From NCBI GenBank assembly GCA_045636385.1, contig JAZTXK010000014.1:1-38797 (forward strand): 38,797 nucleotides of DNA. Direction: 5' to 3'. The notes beneath the pieces were generated by a model. That model saw only the letters and a program-made list of their open reading frames with translations. It ran no database searches and was not told where the DNA came from. Numbering within the stretch: position 1 is the first letter of the stretch; every line of letters starts with the position of its first letter. Both the position numbers and the translations under genes were made by a program. The DNA is from CAG-390 sp045636385. Its GTDB lineage: Bacteria > Bacillota > Clostridia > Oscillospirales > CAG-272. Of this stretch, positions 15,103-23,998 are shown in pieces.

Positions 15103-15205
15103 GTTCACCGAAGCAATCGGGGAGCGCGAGTTACAGTTTTTCGCCCATTTTATATACTTTTCGGCAAAAATATCACCGCAATGCCGAATTTATGATTAAA
15201 ATATA

Positions 15206-15234
15206 TTGACTATCGCCCATATAGGTGATATAAT
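15206..15234 (+). promoter_or_regulatory. Promoter of the pilus operon
   Basis: TTGACT (15206-15211), a 17-bp spacer and TATAAT (15229-15234) are followed by a leader of about 45 bases. Its spacer shares CCCATATA with the purE promoter at 35194-35222. Confidence 0.85.
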
Positions 15235-15285
15235 TATAATTAACTATATTTTACTAAATTTATACAAAGATACGGTAAAAATAAA

Positions 15286-15666
15286 ATGACAGAAAAAGAA
15301 TTTCAAAAGTTATCAAGACGGCAGCTGCTCGAGCTTTTGCTCCTTCAGACCGAGCGCGCCGATTCCCTTGCCGCAGAGCTTGAACTTACCAAAGACAAGC
15401 TGCAAAGCAAGATCCTTGCAGAAAAGGAAGCGGGATCGATCGCCGAAGCGGCGCTCAGACTCAACGGTATTTTTGAGGCGGCTGATGCAGCAGCGGCGCA
15501 ATATCTTGAAAATATCAGTATGACTAAGGAGCTGCAAAAAAAGCTTTTGGCAGATGCCGAAAAAGAGGTAAAGCAGATCATCGCCGACGCGGAAGCCGAG
15601 GCTGCACGTATCAGACTCGAAGCAGAAGCGCTGCTCAAAGAGGCTCGTGACTCTGCGCGGAAATAA
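15286..15666 (+). CDS. Coiled-coil protein heading the pilus operon
   Basis: The protein is 126 aa, soluble and almost all helical. The start KEFQKLSRRQLLELLLLQTE is followed by heptad-patterned coiled coil (20-60 and 85-126), with SIAEAALRLNGIFEAADAAA in between. The C-terminal Ala/Glu/Lys-rich coil resembles ATPase b-subunit or DivIVA-type helices. Similar proteins stand before signal peptidase and pilin genes in Clostridia, so a structural role at the assembly site is a fair guess, but no activity is known. The ribosome site is weak. Its 3' end runs to 19 bases before the signal peptidase start. Confidence 0.65.
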   Translation: MTEKEFQKLSRRQLLELLLLQTERADSLAAELELTKDKLQSKILAEKEAGSIAEAALRLNGIFEAADAAAAQYLENISMTKELQKKLLADAEKEVKQIIADAEAEAARIRLEAEALLKEARDSARK

Positions 15667-15685
15667 CGAAACAGAGGCTCAAAAG

Positions 15686-16270
15686 ATGACACCCGAAAAG
15701 AATACCTCCCTTCCCTCCGCCGAGCTGATCGCCGACGAGCTGAGGCGAGAAAAAAATCGCAAGCGATTTCAGCATATAATCAAAAATTCGATCTACACGC
15801 TGATCGTCGTTGCCGCAGTTGCGGTTCTTATCACGACTCTCATCCTCCCCGTGCTTCAGATCGCGGGAACGAGCATGGAGCCCACCCTCGTGAACAACGA
15901 TATCGTTGTCCTTCTCAAAACAAACAAGCTCGAGCAAGGTGATCTTTGCGGTTTTTACTATTCCAACAAGATCCTTATCAAACGAGTCATAGGTCTGCCG
16001 GGTGACGTGATCTATATCGACACCGACGGCACGGTATTCGTCAACGGTGAGCAGCTCGACGAGCCCTATATCTCCGAGCCCGGACTCGGCGAATGCGATA
16101 TCACGTTCCCCTACACAGTCCCCGAGGAAAGCTACTTCCTTCTGGGCGACCATCGCGCCACCTCGATAGACAGCAGAAATACCGTCATCGGATGCATACA
16201 AAAGGATCAGATCATCGGAAAGCTCTTTTTCAAGGTCTGGCCCATCAACGATATACAATTCTTTAACTGA
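15686..16270 (+). CDS. lepB: Signal peptidase I
   Basis: A 194-aa membrane-anchored serine peptidase that cuts signal peptides from secreted proteins, here probably the pilins. One N-terminal span is at about 36-57. The catalytic Ser63 is in GTSMEPT and the general base Lys99 in ILIKRVIGLPGD; box E is GDHRATSIDSR. The ATG at 15686 is preferred because AGAGG lies nine bases before it; a GTG at 15647 is also open but overlaps the upstream gene and lacks a site. Pilus operons in Gram-positives often carry a dedicated signal peptidase. Confidence 0.93.
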   Translation: MTPEKNTSLPSAELIADELRREKNRKRFQHIIKNSIYTLIVVAAVAVLITTLILPVLQIAGTSMEPTLVNNDIVVLLKTNKLEQGDLCGFYYSNKILIKRVIGLPGDVIYIDTDGTVFVNGEQLDEPYISEPGLGECDITFPYTVPEESYFLLGDHRATSIDSRNTVIGCIQKDQIIGKLFFKVWPINDIQFFN

Positions 16271-16310
16271 GATCCGAAACAGCCCGAGAAAATATGAAAG
16301 GAGGGAGTCT

Positions 16311-19300
16311 ATGAACGCTGAAAACAGAATAACAGCCAAGCGGTGGAAGCGAAGACTTTCAGCGGCGATGCCATGGATATCCCTCGCCGTCATCATTACG
16401 GTCTTCTGGTGGCTGAAAATGACGGGAATCACCCTCGCGGGCGAAGCCTTCTGCGGTATGACCGAGCATTCGCACTCACCCGCCTGCGCCGTCAATTGCC
16501 CGATCGCCGAGCATACGCACACGGCGGCATGTTATCCCAACGTCTCCGACGATGAAACGCGCGAGGAATGGGAAGCAACTCTGCCCGCTATGGACGAAAA
16601 TACGTCTGTATTGAACAGAATCCTGTTCGTCGCCTGCTCGCAGATCGGCTATAAGGAAAGCACGCAAAATTTCAAGGTCGACGAAAATCTTGTCTGCCAC
16701 GGCTACACGCGCTACGGCGATTGGTACGGCAACCCCTACGGCGATTGGTCGACGATGTTCGTTTCCTTCTGCCTGCATTACGCGGGTATGACGGATCTCC
16801 CAAGCAACTCGGGCGCCGAGGTTATGAAGCTCGATTGGGATTTCAACGGCAGATTCGCCACTCCCTCAACCTACACGCCGCAGGCGGGCGACGTCGTCTT
16901 CCTCGATAAAAACTACGACGGCAGAGTCGATACCTCCGCCATATTCCTACTGGCGCAATCGAATACAGTATCGGTGATCGAGGGTGACCTCGAGGGCGAG
17001 GTACGTATCGCCAACTACCCCGCAGGCGACCGCATACTCGTCGGATACGGTATCTCCGCGCCCTCCTACTCTCTTATCGTAAAGCCCAACCCCGCTCCGA
17101 CGGTCAACACCACCCCCGCGTACGCGCTCCCTCCCGTGATGAGCGAGAGCGAGAGCTTACAAACCGTCGCGAAGGATCAGCAGGCGCCCCTCAGCGCAAA
17201 GCCCCAAGCGGCGATCGCAAAAACCTCTGCGATCAGCTCGTCCACGCTGACAAACAGCGCGAACGCGATAGTTATATACACCCAATACGGAAACGATTAC
17301 TACGCCATCGACGGCGAGGGTAACGCAGTTCCGATCACGGTGAGCGGCGATATCATCAAGGCAGACGTTGATAACGCCGATGCGCTCTATTGGAAGTTTT
17401 CGGGCTCGAAAAACTATACGGTAAAGAACGTGGCTACGGGCGCGAATCTTAAAACCCTCGTTTCAAGCAACAGCGATTTTTCCTTTGACGGAAATAAAAT
17501 AAAGACCGGAAATAATTACCTCGCGCTCAACGCGGACACCGGAAAGCTCACCACCGCCAAAAAGGAGTCGGCTTCCACCTTCTACGTCGGAGTTGCAAGC
17601 GACTGCTATATCTGGCTCGACGGTACCGGCGGCGGCATAATGTCGCTCGGCGGCTCGCCGAACCTTTGCAACACGGTCAAGAATCCCTCCTCCATACAGC
17701 TCCCGAGCGAGTGGGAGTCCCCGACAAAATACGCTTATAAGCTTCAGGGCTGGTATGACGTAAATAACGGCGTCTATTACCCCGCGGGCGCGTATATAGA
17801 GGTCACGGGCAATACCGTTTTCTATGCCGATTGGGTTGCCGCGACATACGATATAGGCGAATTCAACACCAGCGTTACGAATTCGATCAGCACAAACCAC
17901 ATAATTACAACAAGAGTCTTTGACTACAATTTCCTCTTCAACGTCCTTTCGCAGAACGCCACGGTCTCAATAAACGGCTCATCCTCGCACAGCGAGACCT
18001 GGTCGCACGTTGCAAGCGGCAACGTCAAATACAAAAATCAGCCCACCATCGACTTTATCTTCAGCGATAACGATTCCTCGGGCAAGATTTCGATGGCAAA
18101 CAACCGAAACGATGACAATAAGTATTCGGCAGACGTACCCGTCAAATCGGGAATACTCACCCCCGAGCTTATCGAAATCGTTTTCGGCACGGAAAACTCC
18201 TTCGACCCATCCACGGGCACGGGAATTATCGGCAAGAATTATCTTGGAACGGGCGACTACCTGCTGCAATATATGGACGATCCGAACCACGAATTTTTCG
18301 GATATTACTACTACGATGCCTCTCTCAACGCCGCATCATACAACCAAAGCGATCAAAGATTCTACGTCTACAATTACCTTTCCCGCTCCTCCGACTCCTC
18401 CAATGCAAACGATCAGGGCAAGTACTCCGACTTCCTCCCCCTCAACTCGCCCTACGCTAACACGAACGGTCAAACGGTTAAGACCTATACCTACGACGGC
18501 ACGAACGGAGAATACGAGGACGTAAACCATTATCAATACGACGCTCGCTATAACACAAACAGCACCTCGACTGATTTGGTCAGCACGAACTTCGCCTTCG
18601 GTATGAGCATGGAGATGAAGTTCTACCTCCCGGACGCCCCCGGAAGCCTTGATGAAAACGGAAATACCGGCAACCGTGATCTTTACGGCAACGATATGAT
18701 CTATTACTTCTCAGGCGACGACGACCTTTGGATAGTCATTGACGGCGAGGTCATCCTCGACCTTGGCGGTATCCACCAAAGCCAGAACGGCATCATCAAC
18801 TTCTCCACGGGTATCGTAACCGTAAACGGAGCTCAAACGAACACCATCTATCATCTCGGCGCGGGAGAGCACACCTTCGTCGCTTACTATCTCGACCGCG
18901 GATCATCGCTCTCCAACTGCGCAATGTACTTCAACATCACCCCGCGATTCGGACTTGACATCTCCAAGGAGGACGTTCTCACCTGCGAGCAGCTCGACGG
19001 CGCGGAATTCACCGTTTACACCGACCGAGGCTATACTACTCCCGCCGTTCTCTGGGAAAGTCAGGAGGCTTACGAGGCGGGTATGCCCTCGCAGAGCACC
19101 TTCAGAGTAACGAACGGCGTTGCAAAAATGTGGGGATTAAGCCCCGGTAAGACCTACTATATCCGCGAGACACGACCTCCCGACGCGCAGAGCTACGATC
19201 GCGCAGAGGGCGTAATATGTCTGTCGCTCGATATAAGCGCCGGTTCCTCTCTCGAGCCCGTCATCTCCGCGGAAGCCTTGGGAGGCAAGGTCTCGGGCGG

Positions 19301-20621
19301 CTACACGGTTCACGGCTATGAGGTAGATACGACCAAGCAAGGCATCCGTATCACCGTTACGAACGGACAAAATTGGATAAGGGAGGTCACCTCCATCCAA
19401 GCGATCAAGGTCTGGAACGATAAAAAGGACCACTCGGGCGATCAGGCTACGGTCTTCCTCTCCGTCAAGAACGCAGACGGAAGCTTCAGGCGGATCCGCG
19501 AGGTCGTTCTCAACGCTCAGAACAATTGGAGCTACGTCTGGACAAACCTCCCGAAATACGCCGCAGACGGCACCACCCCGATCGAATACCGAGTCGAGGA
19601 AGCCTACGTTGAGGGCTATTTCTCAACCGTAGATCAGATAGACGCCACCGAGCTTGACAGCCTGCTTTGGATGGAAGCCTACGAGTTCAGGACAGATCAA
19701 CCCTTGCTCTTGAAAACTCCCCTCGGCTACCTCTCCGCCGAAAGCGCGTCAAGCGGTAAGATCATATTTATCAACGAATCCGACGCCCGCGAAGAATACG
19801 GCGCGGAAGATTCTCTCGCCACGTGGACGGCTTCCGCCTTCAACGGCGAAACGGTAAGATTGGTCAACAGCGCGGGACAAAAGTTAGCCTTTAACACCTC
19901 GGGGCACTACTTCTATCTGACCACAGGAAACGACGGAGAACAAAACATATCCGTCAGCTTCGATTCCACTGAGGGAATAGTCTTCTACGTTAAGGTCGCC
20001 GGCCGCTGGAATCAAACAACCACGTACTACGCGGAAAAGCTGAATACCGACGGTTCCCTCCAAGGCGGCACCGATTCAAGCAATTCTCTCAAGTTTAATC
20101 TTATCTACAAGGGAAGCTCCGATAACGCTGCCGCAACCCCCGATATTTGCTTCAAAATAACCAACACGCCCCTTGATCAGGCGACGTCTCTTACCGTCAC
20201 CAAGAATTGGGACTGCGGACTTGCGACCAATATAACCTACAACGATCTCAGCGTCACAATCAAGCTGTTTTCCAACGGTAAATATACGGGACGCACGGTT
20301 ACCCTGAGTGCTGTAAACGCTTGGACGGCTACCTTCAGCGGTCTTCCTTACGCGGATGAAAACGGCGTTCCTTTCGTTTACACGATCGAGGAGATCGCTA
20401 TAAACGACGATTGGAAACCGATCTACAGCGAGGTCACAAGGGTCTCGGGCGCGACTCCGACTTACAAAACCACCGTCACAAACGTTTACCGCTACGGTGA
20501 GAGCTACGTTCTGCCCGACACGGGCGGTATCGGCGGCATCTCCGTAATGCTCTGCGGACTTGCTCTGATGGCAGGCTCGCTCGTATGCGGATGCGTCTTA
20601 AAGCTTAAGAGAAAAGATTAA
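16311..20621 (+). CDS. Large LPXTG surface protein, likely pilus tip adhesin, with degenerate CHAP-like, fibro-slime and Cna_B domains
   Basis: The protein is 1436 aa. Order: N-terminal membrane or signal segment (20-45); two Cys/His motifs (Cys48/His53/His55/Cys59 and Cys63/His68/His70/Cys74); a CHAP-like fold (about 100-255) whose active positions are lost (Ser147 in GDWSTMFVSF, DTSAIF in place of DHVGI-type His); a beta-rich lectin-like part (about 320-430); an InlB-type repeat (WYDVNNGVYYPAGAYI); a fibro-slime domain (about 740-885, GDDDLWIVIDGEVILDLGG); a SpaA-like part; a Cna_B domain (from about 1028) apparently split by a 150-residue insert; a last Cna_B (1290-1390); sorting signal LPDTG (1401-1405), hydrophobic segment and KLKRKD. 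GGAGG precedes the start. Ligand unknown. Confidence 0.88.
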   Translation: MNAENRITAKRWKRRLSAAMPWISLAVIITVFWWLKMTGITLAGEAFCGMTEHSHSPACAVNCPIAEHTHTAACYPNVSDDETREEWEATLPAMDENTSVLNRILFVACSQIGYKESTQNFKVDENLVCHGYTRYGDWYGNPYGDWSTMFVSFCLHYAGMTDLPSNSGAEVMKLDWDFNGRFATPSTYTPQAGDVVFLDKNYDGRVDTSAIFLLAQSNTVSVIEGDLEGEVRIANYPAGDRILVGYGISAPSYSLIVKPNPAPTVNTTPAYALPPVMSESESLQTVAKDQQAPLSAKPQAAIAKTSAISSSTLTNSANAIVIYTQYGNDYYAIDGEGNAVPITVSGDIIKADVDNADALYWKFSGSKNYTVKNVATGANLKTLVSSNSDFSFDGNKIKTGNNYLALNADTGKLTTAKKESASTFYVGVASDCYIWLDGTGGGIMSLGGSPNLCNTVKNPSSIQLPSEWESPTKYAYKLQGWYDVNNGVYYPAGAYIEVTGNTVFYADWVAATYDIGEFNTSVTNSISTNHIITTRVFDYNFLFNVLSQNATVSINGSSSHSETWSHVASGNVKYKNQPTIDFIFSDNDSSGKISMANNRNDDNKYSADVPVKSGILTPELIEIVFGTENSFDPSTGTGIIGKNYLGTGDYLLQYMDDPNHEFFGYYYYDASLNAASYNQSDQRFYVYNYLSRSSDSSNANDQGKYSDFLPLNSPYANTNGQTVKTYTYDGTNGEYEDVNHYQYDARYNTNSTSTDLVSTNFAFGMSMEMKFYLPDAPGSLDENGNTGNRDLYGNDMIYYFSGDDDLWIVIDGEVILDLGGIHQSQNGIINFSTGIVTVNGAQTNTIYHLGAGEHTFVAYYLDRGSSLSNCAMYFNITPRFGLDISKEDVLTCEQLDGAEFTVYTDRGYTTPAVLWESQEAYEAGMPSQSTFRVTNGVAKMWGLSPGKTYYIRETRPPDAQSYDRAEGVICLSLDISAGSSLEPVISAEALGGKVSGGYTVHGYEVDTTKQGIRITVTNGQNWIREVTSIQAIKVWNDKKDHSGDQATVFLSVKNADGSFRRIREVVLNAQNNWSYVWTNLPKYAADGTTPIEYRVEEAYVEGYFSTVDQIDATELDSLLWMEAYEFRTDQPLLLKTPLGYLSAESASSGKIIFINESDAREEYGAEDSLATWTASAFNGETVRLVNSAGQKLAFNTSGHYFYLTTGNDGEQNISVSFDSTEGIVFYVKVAGRWNQTTTYYAEKLNTDGSLQGGTDSSNSLKFNLIYKGSSDNAAATPDICFKITNTPLDQATSLTVTKNWDCGLATNITYNDLSVTIKLFSNGKYTGRTVTLSAVNAWTATFSGLPYADENGVPFVYTIEEIAINDDWKPIYSEVTRVSGATPTYKTTVTNVYRYGESYVLPDTGGIGGISVMLCGLALMAGSLVCGCVLKLKRKD

Positions 20622-20706
20622 ATCTCACATTTCCTCGCGGAAAATATTTCGCGGGAACATATCCCAAAATTTCAAACTCAAACTTTATTTATGAAAGGAC
20701 AAAACA

Positions 20707-22110
20707 ATGAAAAAGTTCTTTGCCATCCTTGTTGCAGTCATGATGATCATGGCCCTCATCGCAACCCCCACCTTCGCGGCAAACAACGGCATTATCACTA
20801 TCAAAAGCCCCATAAACGGCAGCACATACTCCATCTACAAGCTCCTTGATCTCGAAATAACGGAGGATAACGCCTTCTTCTATCATATCGACTCAAGCAG
20901 CGAATGGTACGGCTTCTTCACCAATACCCCCGACTACGTTTCCGTAAACGCGCACGGCTACGTTATCTGGACCAACGCGAGCGACGACGAGGCTACCGCC
21001 GCTGAATTCGCGGATCTCGCTCTCGCTTATGCGACCGCAAACAACATCACCCCCGTTGCTGCCGCAACCTGCGAAAACGGAGAGGACGTCATCTTTGACG
21101 GTCTCGCTCTCGGTTACTACCTCGTTGACTCCGCGGTCGGAGTTCTCTGCGGACTCAACTCTACCCAGCCTACCGTAGAGATCTCGGAAAAGAACGGCGC
21201 TCCCACCCTCGAAAAATACGTTTTTGAGGATTCCACCTTCGATTGGGAAAAATCCGCAGACGCCGCGATCGGTCAGACTGTAAGCTTCAAGATCGATATC
21301 ATAACTCAGACGGGCGCTGAAGGCTATACTCTCCACGATTTAATGGGCGTCGCTTTCACAATGGACGACACAAGCATATCTATCACCTATAACGGTAACG
21401 ACGTTGACGCGAGCAATTACAGCTTAAATACAAGCAACGCATGCGGCGGATGCACGTTTGAGATCGTCTTCACTCAGGCATTCTGCGATACTCTCGAAAA
21501 AGACGGCGAGCTCGTTGTCTCCTACAACACCGTTCTCAACGGAGACGCTCTTCCGACCGATAATCCGAATACCGCTTGGCTTACATACGGTGACGGTCTG
21601 TCTACCGCAAAAAAGGACGTTGCGGTCTCCACCTACAGCTTCGATATCGTAAAGACCAACAACAGCGGCGCTCTCCTCAACGGCGCAATATTTGAGCTCT
21701 ACAATGCTGACGGCGCTACCAAGATCAGCCTCATCAATAACAATGACGGAACCTACCGCCTTGCCCTCGACACCGAGAGCGGCATTGAAACCATCGAGGT
21801 CAACGGCAAGGTAACCGTTTACGGTCTTGATTCCGGCAAATATTTCCTTAAAGAGACCGAGGCTCCCGCAGGATACAACAAGCTTCCCTCTCTTATCGCG
21901 GTTGAGATCGTCGACTCAAACCTTTACGCGGTCGTTGAGGATAACGCATACGTCAGCGGCGGTGTTCAGGTAATCAACCAGATCGGTACTATCCTTCCCT
22001 CCACCGGCGGTATCGGTACCACTCTCTTCGTAACCCTCGGCGGACTTGCAGTTCTCGCCGCAGGCGTTGTACTCTTCGCTAAGAAGAGAATGTCTCAGAT
22101 CGCTGAGTAA
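20707..22110 (+). CDS. Backbone pilin, LPSTG, SpaA/Cna_B type
   Basis: The protein is 467 aa. A signal peptide ends TFA (24). The middle shows TLEKYV (about 167-172), whose Lys could be the pilin-motif lysine used by the class C sortase, though the usual VYPK is absent. A SpaA-like Cna_B domain spans about 312-425 with E-box YFLKETEAPAGY (379-390), whose Glu383 would support an intramolecular isopeptide bond. The sorting signal is LPSTG (430-434), then a membrane segment and KKRMSQ. It contains Cys residues at 246 and 249 (CGGC). AAAGGA precedes the start. Being followed by a strong hairpin and by the class C sortase gene, it is the best candidate for the shaft subunit. Confidence 0.9.
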   Translation: MKKFFAILVAVMMIMALIATPTFAANNGIITIKSPINGSTYSIYKLLDLEITEDNAFFYHIDSSSEWYGFFTNTPDYVSVNAHGYVIWTNASDDEATAAEFADLALAYATANNITPVAAATCENGEDVIFDGLALGYYLVDSAVGVLCGLNSTQPTVEISEKNGAPTLEKYVFEDSTFDWEKSADAAIGQTVSFKIDIITQTGAEGYTLHDLMGVAFTMDDTSISITYNGNDVDASNYSLNTSNACGGCTFEIVFTQAFCDTLEKDGELVVSYNTVLNGDALPTDNPNTAWLTYGDGLSTAKKDVAVSTYSFDIVKTNNSGALLNGAIFELYNADGATKISLINNNDGTYRLALDTESGIETIEVNGKVTVYGLDSGKYFLKETEAPAGYNKLPSLIAVEIVDSNLYAVVEDNAYVSGGVQVINQIGTILPSTGGIGTTLFVTLGGLAVLAAGVVLFAKKRMSQIAE

Positions 22111-22145
22111 TCATTCTCGATATCCAAATATCATATATCTTGTTT

Positions 22146-22177
22146 TGTCCGCCGCGCCCAAAGACGCGCGGCGGACA
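22146..22177 (+). promoter_or_regulatory. Strong intercistronic hairpin after the backbone pilin gene
   Basis: A 12-bp GC-rich stem (22146-22157 with 22166-22177) has an eight-base loop. There is no T-run after it on the plus strand, so it is not an intrinsic terminator for the operon. It may protect the pilin mRNA 3' end or lower translation of the sortase gene relative to pilin; this is inferred from its position. Confidence 0.65.
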
Positions 22178-22203
22178 GAAAAAATAACGTCAGGGAGAAG
22201 CCT

Positions 22204-23043
22204 ATGAAGCCTATGAGAAAAAAAACAAAGCTATCAACAGTTATATTGATAGCCATATTCTTCGTGGGTCTCTGCGTGATGTTATACCCATCGCTTTCAA
22301 GCTACTGGAACTCAAAAACGCAATCCAACGCCATCATAAATTACGAGCAGATGCTCGCGAATACGGAATACGAGGACTATACCGAGGATTTCGAGAAAGC
22401 CCGCGAATACAACCGCGCTCTTGCCGAGCTGAAAGCCCCTCTTTACGAGCACACAAAGCTCGACGGCTACTATTCCCTCGATAAGACCGGCACGGGAATG
22501 CTCGGATATATCAAGATCGAAAAGATTTCGGTCGAGATCCCGCTTTACCTTACCACCTCCGAGTCCGTCCTCAGCTTCGCCGCGGGTCATCTGGAGGGAA
22601 CGAGCCTGCCCATCGGCGGTAAAACCACGCACTCGGTCGTTTCGGCGCATAGAGGTCTGCCGTCGGCAACGCTCTTCACCCACCTCGACCGCATGGAGGT
22701 CGGCGATACGTTTGAGATAAAGGTGCTTGACCGCACCGTCACTTATCAGGTCGACCGCATAAGCGTCATAGATCCCTCGGACGTTTCCGAGCTTGCCATC
22801 GAGGAAGATAAGGATTACTGCACTCTCCTCACCTGCACCCCCTACGGCATCAATTCGCATCGCTTGCTCGTGCGCGGCAGGGCTATTGATTCGTCATCCG
22901 AGAGGCATATTTACGTCACCTCCGACGCGCACCAAATCGAGCCCCTCATCGTCACCCCCATCGTCGCGATCCCAATGCTTCTCACACTTATGATCGTTGT
23001 CCTGATGACACCCGTCAGACCCGAAGAACTCGGAGAGGATTAA
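22204..23043 (+). CDS. srtC: Class C (pilus-polymerising) sortase
   Basis: The protein is 279 aa. Membrane spans lie near both ends (about 12-28 and 247-270), as in pilin-polymerising sortases. The active site is complete: His149 in SAHRGLPSA, Cys211 in TLLTCTPYG, Arg220 in NSHRLLVRG. The N-terminal region before the catalytic fold lacks a clear DPF/W lid motif, so the lid may be absent or different. GGGAG lies upstream. It joins the backbone pilins through their LPSTG signal. Confidence 0.93.
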   Translation: MKPMRKKTKLSTVILIAIFFVGLCVMLYPSLSSYWNSKTQSNAIINYEQMLANTEYEDYTEDFEKAREYNRALAELKAPLYEHTKLDGYYSLDKTGTGMLGYIKIEKISVEIPLYLTTSESVLSFAAGHLEGTSLPIGGKTTHSVVSAHRGLPSATLFTHLDRMEVGDTFEIKVLDRTVTYQVDRISVIDPSDVSELAIEEDKDYCTLLTCTPYGINSHRLLVRGRAIDSSSERHIYVTSDAHQIEPLIVTPIVAIPMLLTLMIVVLMTPVRPEELGED

Positions 23044-23050
23044 ATCAACA

Positions 23051-23998
23051 ATGAAGAAAACCGTTTGCTTAATATGCGCCCTCATCCTTTTTTCGTGCGC
23101 GCTGATATCCGCCGCGCACGCTGTACCGATCGATCCCACGGCGCCCGCCTCGCTGACCGTTCAGTATTCGTATGCCGGAGCGGTATATTCCGATCTTGAG
23201 ATCAAGACATACCGCATCGCCTCGGTCGCGCCCGACGGCTCGATCACCCTCGCGGGCGTTTTCGCCGACTACCCCGTAACGATCAACGGTATAACTACTC
23301 AGGCGGAATGGAATGAAGTTGCATCCACTCTCGCCGCGTTTATCAAAGCGTATAACCTCGCCCCCACCGCCGTCGGAAAGACGAATGAATCGGGAACCGT
23401 CACCTTCGCAGATCTTCTGCCCGGAATGTATCTCACTCTCGCAGTAGAGATCAAGCAAGAGGAAAACACCCTGATTTTCGAAAACTTTCTGACGATGATC
23501 CCCAATCCCTCACAAAACGGCTCGCACGACTATAACGTAGCCGTTTACCCGAAGTGCGAATCCTTCAAGCAGACCGAAGATGAGATTATGTATAAGGTCA
23601 TCATTCTCTGGGAGGACGAGGGCTTTGAGAGCAGGCGTCCCGATTCAGTCAACGTCGAACTTATCAGAAACGGCACCGTCGACGATATCCGTCTTCTCTC
23701 ACCCGCCGACGACTGGACCTATTCCTGGATCACGCCCAATGACGGAAGCAGCTGGAGCGTGCTTGAAAATCCCGTGCCCGAGGGATACACCGTCACCTAC
23801 ACCTCGCGCGAACGCGCCATACTCGTCAGAACCTTTGTAATCGTTAACGCATATACCGAATCCCCCGTGCCCGACGGTTCCGATACACCTCAGACGGGCG
23901 ATACGTTCTCTATCTGGCATTTTGCCTTGCCTATGAGCCTTGCGGGCGGTGTACTCCTCATCATCGCGGCTTGGAGACGAAGATATGAAGAAGCGTAA
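23051..23998 (+). CDS. Minor/anchor pilin with Cna_B domain and TPQTG sorting signal
   Basis: The protein is 315 aa. The signal peptide ends near AHA (24). An N-terminal pilin domain ends in YNVAVYPKCE, whose Lys168 fits the VYPK pilin motif used for sortase linkage. A Cna_B domain follows (about 180-272; YKVIILWEDEG and PVPEGYTVTY). The sorting signal is TPQTG (279-283), not LPXTG, with a membrane segment and WRRRYEEA after it. The different signal suggests it is read by another sortase and may anchor the fibre base to the wall. It sits seven bp after srtC and overlaps the next gene. Confidence 0.85.
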   Translation: MKKTVCLICALILFSCALISAAHAVPIDPTAPASLTVQYSYAGAVYSDLEIKTYRIASVAPDGSITLAGVFADYPVTINGITTQAEWNEVASTLAAFIKAYNLAPTAVGKTNESGTVTFADLLPGMYLTLAVEIKQEENTLIFENFLTMIPNPSQNGSHDYNVAVYPKCESFKQTEDEIMYKVIILWEDEGFESRRPDSVNVELIRNGTVDDIRLLSPADDWTYSWITPNDGSSWSVLENPVPEGYTVTYTSRERAILVRTFVIVNAYTESPVPDGSDTPQTGDTFSIWHFALPMSLAGGVLLIIAAWRRRYEEA

